A stretch of DNA of 64,000 nt from Comamonas sp. (GTDB taxonomy: Bacteria; Pseudomonadota; Gammaproteobacteria; Burkholderiales; Burkholderiaceae_C), in assembly GCA_031277805.1 (NCBI GenBank), contig JAITLR010000009.1, forward strand, positions 310,001 through 374,000, written 5' to 3'. Shown here piece by piece: positions 1 to 9,039 of the stretch. The notes under the pieces are model-generated. The model saw only the letters and a list, made by a program, of their open reading frames with translations, had not been told where the DNA came from and ran no database searches. The translations under genes were made by a program, and so were the position numbers. The stretch's first letter is position 1; each line of letters starts with the position of its first letter.

Positions 1-1
1 C

Positions 2-871
2 GGTGACGGCGGCGGCAGCGGCGGCAGCGGCGGCAGCGGCGGCAGCGGCAGCGGCGGCAGCGGCACAGATTCCACTGTTCCCCCTCCTTCGCAGGAGGAA
101 AACAGCACCGCCAAACATACGCCCATGCAGGTGCTCGTGCCCGCATATTTCAATCCCAACCCAGGCTGGGACGACATCACCAAGGGTGCAAAGGCTTATC
201 CGGACGTGAAGATCACGGCCATCCTGAATCCGGAAAACGGCAACTTCACCAAGGAAAACAGCCAGTTCACTGCGGCCATCAATGCCTTCAAGACACAAGG
301 CGGCCGTGTGGTGGGCTATGTCCTGACCGACTACGGCAACCGCTCCATGAGCGCAGTGAAAGCCAACGTCGACAATTACCTCAGGCTCTACCCTGGCGTC
401 AGCGGCTTCTTCCTCGACGAAATGGCCGCAAAAGCCGACCAGTTGCCGTTCTACCGTGAGGTTTATGAGTACATCAAAAACAAGGACTCGAATCTGCAGG
501 TCATAGGCAATCCCGGCGCCTTCCCCGACGCAGCTTATGCGGGCATAACCGACTCCCTGGTCACCTTCGAAGGCCTTGAAACGGATTACCGCCAGATCAA
601 TCCCCAACCCAAGAACACCTGGGTCTATGACAAGCCCACGACAGCGCAGGCCATGCTGGTGCATAACGCCCCCACCTGCGCCATCATGCAGAGCACGCTG
701 AAAACCGCTGATCTGCCGCGCACCCATACCGGCCTGGCGTATGTGACATCGCTGGAATATGACCCCCGCTCCGGTATCGGCAACCCTTGGGCCAGCCTGC
801 CTTCCTATTGGATGCAGCTACTGGGCACAGTGGATGCCCTGAACAAAGATCAGCCCCTTCCTTCGTGCTGA
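2..871 (+). CDS. Spherulation-specific family 4 (spherulin-4-like) protein, 5' partial, with N-terminal (Gly-Gly-Ser)n linker
   Basis: Frame 2 is open from base 2: GDGGGSGGSGGSGGSGSGGSGTDSTVPPPSQEENSTAKHTPMQVLVPAYFNPNPGWDDI...; body resembles spherulin-4 family (VPAYFNP, GYVLTDYG, FFLDEM). Confidence 0.8.
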   Translation, partial: GDGGGSGGSGGSGGSGSGGSGTDSTVPPPSQEENSTAKHTPMQVLVPAYFNPNPGWDDITKGAKAYPDVKITAILNPENGNFTKENSQFTAAINAFKTQGGRVVGYVLTDYGNRSMSAVKANVDNYLRLYPGVSGFFLDEMAAKADQLPFYREVYEYIKNKDSNLQVIGNPGAFPDAAYAGITDSLVTFEGLETDYRQINPQPKNTWVYDKPTTAQAMLVHNAPTCAIMQSTLKTADLPRTHTGLAYVTSLEYDPRSGIGNPWASLPSYWMQLLGTVDALNKDQPLPSC

Positions 872-900
872 GAAGAATGTGTTGATGACCTCAGCCCCGG

Positions 901-1929
901 TCACCGTCCCTGGGGCACGGTATTGAGCGGCAAGGGCAAGGGCCGCATATCGCAACCGTAAATACGGCGTATGCGCTCCTGTACCGAGGGGTGGGATTCC
1001 AGCCAATCCTCCAGGCGGCTGGCATGGGGTGTTTCGGCCAGCAGCATGTGCTGCACGGTGCGGTGATCGAGTCCGATATGGCTGCGCTCGTCGGCCTGCC
1101 AGTTGCCATATTGCTGCTGCGCCAGCTCGCGCTGCGTCAGCACCTTGCGCAACACACCGCCCAGGCCGTCCTTGCTGCGCGTCCATTGCACGGCACGGGC
1201 ATCGGCTAGGTATTCGCGCTGACGTGACACGGCGGCCTTGAGCAGCTGACCACAGAGCCAGCCTACCAATCCGGCGGCCTGTATGAATGCCCCAAACCAT
1301 TGGGTCAGCAGGTTTTCACGCTCGCGCATGCTCTGGCCAAAGTTGTGAATCAGCTCCAGTCCGAAGACCATGCCCGCCAGCTGCATGTTGAGCTGCGTAT
1401 CACCCTCGCGCAGATGGGACAGCTCATGCGCCACCAGACCCTGCATTTCTTCGCGGCTCAATTGATCCAGCGCTCCCTGGGTCACGGCAATGATGGCGTC
1501 CTGCGCATCCCAGCCCGCGGCAAAGGCATTGATGGCCTCGGTCCGAGCCAGCACCGTGACCTGGGGTGCAGGCCAGTGCGCGGCAATGCACATCTCGGCC
1601 ACGATATTGCATAGCTGCTGTTCGGCCAGCGAGCTGCCTGGCCTGGCCTCACGTGCGCCCACACGTTCGGCCAGCTTGCGGCCGCCATGACGCAGCTGAT
1701 CCAGCTCGATCCAGCAGCCGCCCAGCACCAGCAGCAGGGTCATGCCGATGTTCACGGCCGCAAAGCCCGTGGGGTAGTCCCAGCCACCAAAAATCCAGGT
1801 CCCCAGCCACCAGGCCAGCACCAGGCCCAGATGTACCGATGCCACCACGGCCAGCACACACAGCCCGAAGGCCATCAGCAGCCAGCGGGTGCTACGCCGG
1901 GCTTCGCGTTGCCGCTCCCAGAAACGCAT
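901..1929 (-). CDS. M48 family metalloprotease (HtpX-like membrane peptidase)
   Basis: HELSH zinc motif, N-terminal transmembrane segments, adjacent to LemA gene. Confidence 0.85.
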   Translation of the reverse strand: MRFWERQREARRSTRWLLMAFGLCVLAVVASVHLGLVLAWWLGTWIFGGWDYPTGFAAVNIGMTLLLVLGGCWIELDQLRHGGRKLAERVGAREARPGSSLAEQQLCNIVAEMCIAAHWPAPQVTVLARTEAINAFAAGWDAQDAIIAVTQGALDQLSREEMQGLVAHELSHLREGDTQLNMQLAGMVFGLELIHNFGQSMRERENLLTQWFGAFIQAAGLVGWLCGQLLKAAVSRQREYLADARAVQWTRSKDGLGGVLRKVLTQRELAQQQYGNWQADERSHIGLDHRTVQHMLLAETPHASRLEDWLESHPSVQERIRRIYGCDMRPLPLPLNTVPQGR

Positions 1930-1932
1930 GCT

Positions 1933-2517
1933 TTAAAACTTGACCTGAGGAACTGCGCGCTCCTGCTCGCTCTGGGTCGAGGCCAGCATGTCCATATGCA
2001 TGAAACCGGCCAGCCGCGCCACCACCAGATCGGGGAATTTTCCGGCTTCGTTGTTGAAATCCAGCACCTCGTCGTTATAGGCCTGACGGGCAAAGCCGAT
2101 GCGATTTTCGGTGCTGGTGATCTCCTCGCTGAGTTGCTGCATGCGCGCATCGGCCTTGAGCGTGGGATAGGCCTCGGCCAACGCCATCAGCCGCCCGAAC
2201 TGGCCACCCAGCAACTGCTCTGCAGCCATCAGCCTGCCCATGGCCTGGGCTTGACCTGGTGCCTGGCGGGCTTGGTCCGCCGCAATGACCGCCTCGCCAC
2301 GTGCACGAATCACGGCTTCCAGCGTTTGCGCTTCGTGCTGCATATAGCCACGCGCTACTTCCACCAGATTGGGAATCAGGTCATGCCGGCGCTTGAGCTG
2401 CACATCGATCTGCGCAAACGCGTTCTCCACCTGGTTCTTGCGCGTGCGCAGCCGGTTGTAGACGGCCACACCCCAGATACAGAGCACCACGATCACAACC
2501 AGTACGAAATATTCCAT
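1933..2517 (-). CDS. LemA family protein
   Basis: MEYFVLVVIVVLCIWGVAVYNRLRTRKNQVENAFAQIDVQLKRRHDLIPNLVEVARGYM is typical LemA; start placed at internal ATG because upstream ORF extension is repeat DNA. Confidence 0.9.
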   Translation of the reverse strand: MEYFVLVVIVVLCIWGVAVYNRLRTRKNQVENAFAQIDVQLKRRHDLIPNLVEVARGYMQHEAQTLEAVIRARGEAVIAADQARQAPGQAQAMGRLMAAEQLLGGQFGRLMALAEAYPTLKADARMQQLSEEITSTENRIGFARQAYNDEVLDFNNEAGKFPDLVVARLAGFMHMDMLASTQSEQERAVPQVKF

Positions 2518-2563
2518 CTCCGGCTCCCCTTTGAGTTTCCACATCATAGCCAGCGAGGTAATC

Positions 2564-2822
2564 AAGCCCCCACGCTTGCCCACTGCGTGTGGCCGCTGCC
2601 CCCCGAGGGGGCCGCTTATTGCCTTGGGGCGGCCCGGCGGCAATAACAAAGCCCCCACGCTTGCCCACTACGTGTGGCCGCTGCCCCCGAGGGGGCCGCT
2701 TATTGCCTTGAGGCGGCCCGGCGGCAATAACAAAGCTCCCAGGGTTGCCCGCTGCGTGTGGCTGTTGTCCATGGGAAAACCGCTTACCGCTTATTGCCTT
2801 GAGATGGCCTGGCGGAAATAAA
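2564..2822. repeat. Three tandem copies of ~84-bp GC-rich repeat (third degenerate)
   Basis: Units 2564-2647, 2648-2731, 2732-2822: AAGCCCCCACGCTTGCCCACTGCGTGTGGCCGCTGCCCC..GAGGGGGCCGCTTATTGCCTTGGGGCGGCCCGGCGGCAATAAC; contains stem TTATTGCC/GGCAATAA. Another copy at 47290-47386. Confidence 0.95.
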
Positions 2823-2857
2823 AAAAAACCGCCATGGCAGCCAGTTGCCATGGCGGT
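2817..2857 (-). terminator. Rho-independent terminator of 5'-nucleotidase gene
   Basis: ACCGCCATGGCA..TGCCATGGCGGT stem with A-run on + strand (U-run on minus transcript). Confidence 0.85.
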
Positions 2858-2874
2858 GGGAAAGCAGTGCGCTT

Positions 2875-4974
2875 TTATTTGGAGAAATCGATCTGGTACT
2901 TGGCCATGCCCTTGCCCGAGCCGTCATCCGCCGCACTCAGCGACACGCCCGTCAAAGCTGCCGCCTGGGCCACACTCATGGCATCAACACCGGAGCTGAA
3001 GATCACCGGGCCTGCCGTCGTCACCTTGGCAAAGCGCCAACTCTTGGCCGCACCATTGACCGCACGCGTGATCTGTGGATTCTTGCGCACATACTCGATC
3101 ACCACATCGCGATTCGCATCCGGGGATGCCCAGATGGTGGACGAGCCATTGAGCTTGGGAATGAAGCTGGCGCCGCTGGTGGCGCGATAGTTGTTCGTCG
3201 CGATGATGAACTCCTGCGCCTTGTCGATGGGCTTGCCCAGATAGCTGAGGTTCTTGATGCGACTGCCCTTGGGCTGGGTCACGTCGATCTCGTACTGCAT
3301 ATCGGCCGTGGTGAACATGTCGAAGTTGTAGCCAGGGAAGATGCTGATGAGTTGCTGCTCCGTGGTCTTGTTCACATCGATCTGGTTGAAGCGTTGGGCT
3401 GCAGCTTCCAGCCAGTCCTTGACATCAGCGCCATTGACCTTCACCGCGTACACGGTGTTGGGGTACAGATAGAGGTCGGCTGCGTTGTAGATGGCCATGG
3501 GGCCAGCCGCCACATCGGTGAAATCCTTGCCGCCCTGGAAGCCCGATTTGAACGGTGCGCTCACGCTGAGCACCGGCAAGTTCGCGTACTGGGGCAGGCT
3601 GGACTTGATGTAGTTGGCCACATAGGCCTGCTGAGCCTGGTTGACGATCTGGATCGCGCCAGGATCACCCACATCGGCAAACAGCGTGCTCATACGGAAG
3701 TCCGTGCTGCCGATGGGTGTCTTCACATAGCTGATGGCGGCCTGATGCTGAGTCTCGATCAGCGGCGCAATCGCGGGGTCTGCATCGACAAACACCGCGC
3801 TTCCTGCGGCATCCTTGTTCTGGATGTTGCGCAGCTCGCTCTTGCTGCCTGTCTTGACCACGCTCCATTTCTTGCCATCCCACTGCAGCGGCAGCTGGAT
3901 CACGCCCAAGGCCTTGCCCCAGGAACTGGCCATGACAGCGGGTACGCCGTTGACCGTACCTGCCTGGTTGTCCACACCGGCCTGACTGTAGGCGGGCTTG
4001 GCAGACAGGTCGGGGAACACGCTGTGCTGATGCCCCATGACCATGGCGTCGATACCCGCGACTTTGGACAGGTGCAAGCCCGGATTCTCCATGGTGGCCG
4101 AATAGGCCGAGCCATCCATACCGCCATGCAGCAGGGCCACCACCACATCGGCACCCTTGGCACGCAGCTCGGGCAGGTATTTCTGGGCAGATTCGACGGC
4201 GCCTTCGGTGTAGACCTTGCCTTCCAGAAAGCGCTTGTCCCAGTTCATGATGCCCGGCGTGGTGAAGCCGATCACACCGATCTTGATGGGCAGCTTGACT
4301 TCCTTGCCGTCGCTGCCCCTGGCCACCAGGGTGCGCTCCAGCACGGCATAGGGCTGAACCAGCGGCTTTTGGGTCTTGCTGCTGTAGACATTGGCCAGCA
4401 CGGCTGGGTAGCCATTACCCGCGCATTTCTGGCCGGCGTCCACGCCATCCACATTGAGACCACCGCCCAGCACCTGATTGAGAAACGGCAGGCCGTAGTT
4501 GAATTCGTGATTGCCCAGCGTGCCCGCGTCGAAGCTCAGCGCGCCCATGGCCTTGTACATGGACAGCTGTTGCGAGCAGGGAATGGGCTTGACCTCGGCC
4601 TCGTAGTCAGCCAGCGCCGTGCCCTGGATGGTGTCGCCGTTGTCCACCAGCAGCGTGTTGGCAAACTCCTTGCGCGCCTGACGGATCAGCGTGGCCGTGC
4701 GCTCGAAGCCATAGGTCTTGTCTTCAGCCAGCTTGAAATAGTCATAGCTGCGCACATTGAAGTGAAGGTCTGTGGTCTCCAGCACGGCCAGCGTGGCCGT
4801 TGCACTCTGGCTGACAGTCGGTGGCGGGACTTGAGCATCACCATCATCACTGCCGCCACACGCGGCCAGCAAAGCGGCGCAAGCCACGGCCGTCAGCAGA
4901 TGACGGCGTTGCTGCAAAGCCCACAAAAAACCGTCTGCGCGCCTGTTGGCGCCAGACCAATCGAAATCCTGCAT
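2875..4974 (-). CDS. Bifunctional metallophosphatase/5'-nucleotidase (2',3'-cyclic-nucleotide 2'-phosphodiesterase type)
   Basis: LETTDLHFNV, DNGDTIQG, GNHEFNYG, MGHQH metallophosphatase motifs; lipoprotein-like LLAACGG. Confidence 0.88.
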   Translation of the reverse strand: MQDFDWSGANRRADGFLWALQQRRHLLTAVACAALLAACGGSDDGDAQVPPPTVSQSATATLAVLETTDLHFNVRSYDYFKLAEDKTYGFERTATLIRQARKEFANTLLVDNGDTIQGTALADYEAEVKPIPCSQQLSMYKAMGALSFDAGTLGNHEFNYGLPFLNQVLGGGLNVDGVDAGQKCAGNGYPAVLANVYSSKTQKPLVQPYAVLERTLVARGSDGKEVKLPIKIGVIGFTTPGIMNWDKRFLEGKVYTEGAVESAQKYLPELRAKGADVVVALLHGGMDGSAYSATMENPGLHLSKVAGIDAMVMGHQHSVFPDLSAKPAYSQAGVDNQAGTVNGVPAVMASSWGKALGVIQLPLQWDGKKWSVVKTGSKSELRNIQNKDAAGSAVFVDADPAIAPLIETQHQAAISYVKTPIGSTDFRMSTLFADVGDPGAIQIVNQAQQAYVANYIKSSLPQYANLPVLSVSAPFKSGFQGGKDFTDVAAGPMAIYNAADLYLYPNTVYAVKVNGADVKDWLEAAAQRFNQIDVNKTTEQQLISIFPGYNFDMFTTADMQYEIDVTQPKGSRIKNLSYLGKPIDKAQEFIIATNNYRATSGASFIPKLNGSSTIWASPDANRDVVIEYVRKNPQITRAVNGAAKSWRFAKVTTAGPVIFSSGVDAMSVAQAAALTGVSLSAADDGSGKGMAKYQIDFSK

Positions 4975-5069
4975 GGTCGACCCTGCTTGTTGAAGTGCAA
5001 GCAGTGTCTGCAGCGGTCTTTACAGCCTCGTGAAGGATTTTTGACGGTTTGCAACCAGATGCTTGCAGC

Positions 5070-5474
5070 TTAAGCGCCGCGGTTGCGCATCCAGTCTGCC
5101 GTGTTCATGAAGCTGGCCTTGAGGCGGGTACGCAAGGCCTCGGGTACGCCGGTTTCTTCCATGGCCTGATCCATGCAGGCCACCCATTGGTCGCGCTCCT
5201 GAATACCGATGGAAAAAGGCATGTGACGCATGCGCAGACGCGGATGACCGAAACGCTCCTGGTAATAGTCAGGACCACCCAGCCAGCCACAGAGAAACCA
5301 GAACAGCTTCTGGCGCGCATCATCGAGTGTGCTGCCATGGGCGGCGCGCAGCTCCTTGTAGCCAGGCTCCAGGTCCATCAGGTCATAGAAGCGGGCGACC
5401 AGCTGCTGGACCTTCTCTTCTCCGCCTATCCATGCATAGGGTGTATCGAACGGGGGCTTTTCTTCAATCTGCAT
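5070..5474 (-). CDS. Group II truncated hemoglobin
   Basis: MQIEEKPPFDTPYAWIGGEEKVQQLVARFYDLMD...LFWFLCGWLGGPDYYQERFGHPRLRMRHMPF. Confidence 0.9.
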   Translation of the reverse strand: MQIEEKPPFDTPYAWIGGEEKVQQLVARFYDLMDLEPGYKELRAAHGSTLDDARQKLFWFLCGWLGGPDYYQERFGHPRLRMRHMPFSIGIQERDQWVACMDQAMEETGVPEALRTRLKASFMNTADWMRNRGA

Positions 5475-5588
5475 GGGGCAGATTGTGCGTGGCCCGGCTT
5501 CCCCTGCGCTGACGCATGGCAATTAGACTGAAATCAGCGTGTAACCCTGTCAGGACAAGCGTGGGCAGCTATCAAAAAAATTGCAACT

Positions 5589-8126
5589 CTATTCCTGGGC
5601 CTGACGCAAGGTCTCTATCACCGGCCGTCTCACCACTTCGCGCAGCGCCCACCAGCCGGCCAGCCAGGCCAGCAATGCGCCCGCCAGCGCGCCCACAAAG
5701 GGTACCCACCAGAGAATGCTCCATTCGAAGTCAAACACCCAGCGCGCCAGCGCCCAGCCCACAGCCAAGGCCACGCAACTGGCCAGAAAGCCGGCCATCA
5801 GGCCCACACCCGCCAGCTCCGCGCTTTGCACCTGTTGCAGCAGGCCCGATCGGGCACCCACGGCACGCATGATGGCGTACTCACGCGCCCGCTCCTCGCG
5901 CGTGCCCGTGACGGAGGCAAACAGTACGACCAGTCCTGCCACCAGAGTGAAGCCGAAGAGAAACTCCACCGCCCGTATGACCTGGTCCATGACCTGCTGC
6001 ACCTGGGCCAGCGTGCTGCTCAGATCGACATTGGTGATGTTCGGAAATTCGTTGACCAGTGCATTGTCGAAGCCCGGCGTACCCGGCGCGCGATAGGCGG
6101 CCAGATAGGTGACGGCCACGTTATCCAGCTGCCGCACCGGGTAGATCACAAAGAAGTTGGCACGCATGGAACTCCAGTCCACCTTGCGCAGGCTGGTAAT
6201 GCGCGCCTCGCTTTCCTGCCCACCCACATCGAAGCGCAGGGTATCGCCGAGCTTCAGCCCCAGCGTCTTGGCAATGCCTTCTTCCATGCTGATGGCACCC
6301 TGCTCGCCCACCGTCCAGCGGCCACCCACGATCTGGTTGTGGTCTGGCATGGCTTCGGCCGTGGAGATATTGAACTCTCTATCGACCAGACGCTTGGCCC
6401 GATCCTCCGTATAGTCGTCCGGGCTCACATCCTTGCCGTTGACGGCAATCAGCCGTCCACGAATCATGGGATACCAGTCGTAACTGTACACGCCGGCGTT
6501 CTGCAGCGCGGCCTGAAAATCCTGCGCCTGATCGGACTGGATATTGATGACAAAGCGATCGGGCGCATCGGCCGGCGTGGCCTTGCGCCAGCTGGCGATC
6601 AGATCGGTGCGCAGCAACACCAGCAGCACCAGGGCCAGCAGACCCACGGCCAGCGAGCTGACCTGCACCACCGCATAGACCGGCTTGGCCGAAACCTGGC
6701 GCGTGGCCATGACCAGCCAGCGCGGCGCCGTGGCTTCGTTGACCATGCGGCGCAACAGCTTCACAGCCAGCCAGGCCAGGCCCGCGAACAACAGCACAGC
6801 CACGGCGAAACCGCCGACGGCAATCAGGCCCAGCTTGATATCGCGGCTGGCTGCCATCAGCAGTGCGGCAAAGCCCGCCACTCCCACGCCCAGCACCAGC
6901 CAGGATGCAGGCTTGAGCGCCCCCAGATCGCGCCGCATCACGCGTAGCGGCGGCACCTGCGCCAGTTGCAGCACCGGTGGCAGACCAAAGGCCAACAGCA
7001 AGGTCATGCCCATGCCGACGCCCAGGGCTGCAGGCCAGATGCTCGCTGCGGGCAAGGCAGCCTCCAGCAATCCGGCCAGCAGCCAGACAAACACATGGTG
7101 CACGGCCCAGCCCAGCAACACACCGGCCAGACTGGAAGCCAGCCCAATGCAGACGAACTCCACCACATAGCTCATGGCGATACGGCGTTGACTCTGCCCC
7201 AGCACCCGCAGCATGGCCGATGCATCCAGATGGCTGTTGGCAAAAGATCGCGCCGCCAGCGCCACGGCCACGGCAGACAGCAGCGCGGACAGCAAAGCCA
7301 CCAGGCTCAGGAATTTCTCGGCCCTGTCCAGGGTCTGGCGCATTTCGGGGCGGCCGCTTTCCAGCGACTCTATACGCACGCCATGCAAGCCCTTGGCCTG
7401 CTCCTGCGCCCAGTCCAGATAGCGCTGCGCGGCTTGCTCCCCGGCCCGGCCGGCCTCGACGGCCGAGGCCACAGCCAACCGATAGGTGACGCGGCTGGCC
7501 GGCTGCACCAGTTTCGTTGCGGCCAGATCTTCGCTGGCGATCATTACGCGCGGAGCAAAGCTCATGAAACCGGCGCCCCTGTCAGGCTCGATGGCGATGA
7601 TGTGCGAGATTCTGAAGCTGGCGTCCCCCAGCAGCAGTTGATCGCCAAGCTTCAGGCCAAGGGCCTCCAGCAGCGGCGCATCGACCCAGACATGGCCGCT
7701 TTCCGGAATGGCCCGCACCTCCAGATCGGGCTGGCCCGGCCCCTGGTTCAGATGCATCACGCCGCGCAGGGGGTAACCAGGCTCCACACTCTTGAGCGCC
7801 ACCAGACGGCTGGCGCCACCTTGCTCCTGACTGGCTCGCGCCATGGTCGGAAAACTGGCCGATACCACCGTCTGCAGATGTTGCTCATGGGCCTGCTCTG
7901 TGAAGATGGCAGGCGCGGGATTGTCGCTGACCACCACCACATCACCACCCAGCAGCTGTCTCGCATCACGCTGCAGGCCTGCTTGCAGCCGGTCGGCAAA
8001 GAACCCCACCGAAGTCAGTGCCGCAACGGCCAGCAATACAGCCACGATGATCAGGCGCAGCTCTCCCGCGCGCAGGTCGCGCCACAGATTGCGCAGTCCC
8101 AGAATCCAGACAGATGATGCTTGCAT
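5589..8126 (-). CDS. ABC transporter permease, FtsX-like (YbbP-type, long)
   Basis: MQASSVWILGLRNLWRDLRAGELRLIIVAVLLAVAALTSVGFFADRL; multiple TM segments, FtsX-like C-terminus (REYAIMRAVGA). Confidence 0.85.
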   Translation of the reverse strand: MQASSVWILGLRNLWRDLRAGELRLIIVAVLLAVAALTSVGFFADRLQAGLQRDARQLLGGDVVVVSDNPAPAIFTEQAHEQHLQTVVSASFPTMARASQEQGGASRLVALKSVEPGYPLRGVMHLNQGPGQPDLEVRAIPESGHVWVDAPLLEALGLKLGDQLLLGDASFRISHIIAIEPDRGAGFMSFAPRVMIASEDLAATKLVQPASRVTYRLAVASAVEAGRAGEQAAQRYLDWAQEQAKGLHGVRIESLESGRPEMRQTLDRAEKFLSLVALLSALLSAVAVALAARSFANSHLDASAMLRVLGQSQRRIAMSYVVEFVCIGLASSLAGVLLGWAVHHVFVWLLAGLLEAALPAASIWPAALGVGMGMTLLLAFGLPPVLQLAQVPPLRVMRRDLGALKPASWLVLGVGVAGFAALLMAASRDIKLGLIAVGGFAVAVLLFAGLAWLAVKLLRRMVNEATAPRWLVMATRQVSAKPVYAVVQVSSLAVGLLALVLLVLLRTDLIASWRKATPADAPDRFVINIQSDQAQDFQAALQNAGVYSYDWYPMIRGRLIAVNGKDVSPDDYTEDRAKRLVDREFNISTAEAMPDHNQIVGGRWTVGEQGAISMEEGIAKTLGLKLGDTLRFDVGGQESEARITSLRKVDWSSMRANFFVIYPVRQLDNVAVTYLAAYRAPGTPGFDNALVNEFPNITNVDLSSTLAQVQQVMDQVIRAVEFLFGFTLVAGLVVLFASVTGTREERAREYAIMRAVGARSGLLQQVQSAELAGVGLMAGFLASCVALAVGWALARWVFDFEWSILWWVPFVGALAGALLAWLAGWWALREVVRRPVIETLRQAQE

Positions 8127-8233
8127 GGTCCGCACGATAGCGCAGCCGTCTGATCCGATGCGAAAACTGCATGGCAATTCCCCGCGCCCTTCCACCCATA
8201 ATCGGTCCATCAACTGGAGACGAGAACGTGGAA

Positions 8234-8989
8234 ATGATGCTGGTGGTGGTCCTGGGGGCTGCGGTGGCGGGTTTTGTGCAAGGCCTGTCGGGCTTTGCCT
8301 TCGGCATGGTGGCCATGTCGTTCTGGGCCTGGGTGCTGGAGCCGCAGTTGGCCGCCGTGCTCTCGGTATTTGGCTCGCTGACAGGCCAGATCATTGCAGC
8401 CTTTACGGTGCGCCGCGATTTTCACTGGAAGTCTCTGCTGCCGTTCATTGCCGGTGGCCTGGTCGGAATTCCCATGGGCGTGGCAGTCATGCCGCATCTG
8501 AATATGGGCTGGTTCAAGTTCGGCCTGGGTTTGCTGCTGGTGCTCTGGTGCCCGACCATGCTGCTCAGCGCCCACCTGCCCCGGCTAACGCTAGGCGGCG
8601 GCCTGCTGGCGCGCGGTACCGACGCGATCGCGGGCCTGATTGGCGGCGCCATGGGCGGGCTCGGCGGCTTTAGCGGCACCGTGCCCACGCTGTGGTGCAC
8701 GCTGCGCGGCTTTGAGCGCCATGTACAACGCACGGTGATCCAGAACTTCAACCTCTCCATGCTCAGCGTCACCATGGCCCTCTATCTGGCCACGGGCATG
8801 GTCAAGCCCGCCATGTGGCACTGGTTTGCCGTGGTGCTGCCCGCAGTGCTGGTGCCCGTGATCTTCGGCACGCGCGTGTACAAGGGCGTGAGCGATGCAC
8901 GCTTTCGCCAGATCGTGCTGAGCCTGCTGACCTGTTCAGGTCTGGCCATGCTTGCAGCCTCCGTGCCACGACTGTTCTTTGCGCAATGA
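8234..8989 (+). CDS. Sulfite exporter TauE/SafE family protein
   Basis: MMLVVVLGAAVAGFVQGLSGFAFGMVAMSFWAW, GGFSGTVPTLWCTLRG; polytopic. Confidence 0.8.
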   Translation: MMLVVVLGAAVAGFVQGLSGFAFGMVAMSFWAWVLEPQLAAVLSVFGSLTGQIIAAFTVRRDFHWKSLLPFIAGGLVGIPMGVAVMPHLNMGWFKFGLGLLLVLWCPTMLLSAHLPRLTLGGGLLARGTDAIAGLIGGAMGGLGGFSGTVPTLWCTLRGFERHVQRTVIQNFNLSMLSVTMALYLATGMVKPAMWHWFAVVLPAVLVPVIFGTRVYKGVSDARFRQIVLSLLTCSGLAMLAASVPRLFFAQ

Positions 8990-9039
8990 CGTAAAACTGC
9001 CTACAGCAAGGCTGATCGCATACCACTACCATCGGCAGC

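Noticed and set aside
3-209. Poly-alanine ORF MTAAAAAAAA...
   Set aside because: Out-of-frame reading of the (GGCGGCAGC)n linker-coding repeat of the spherulin-4-like gene.
2564-2822. Possible CRISPR-like array
   Set aside because: Units are directly contiguous ~84-bp repeats with no unique spacers and no cas genes.
2381-2851. 156-aa ORF with repeated GGFVIAAGPPQGNKRPPRG peptide
   Set aside because: Chance translation through the 84-bp tandem repeats; not a real repeat protein.
2845-5073. 742-aa plus-strand ORF
   Set aside because: Fully antisense to the 5'-nucleotidase gene, which has clear family motifs.
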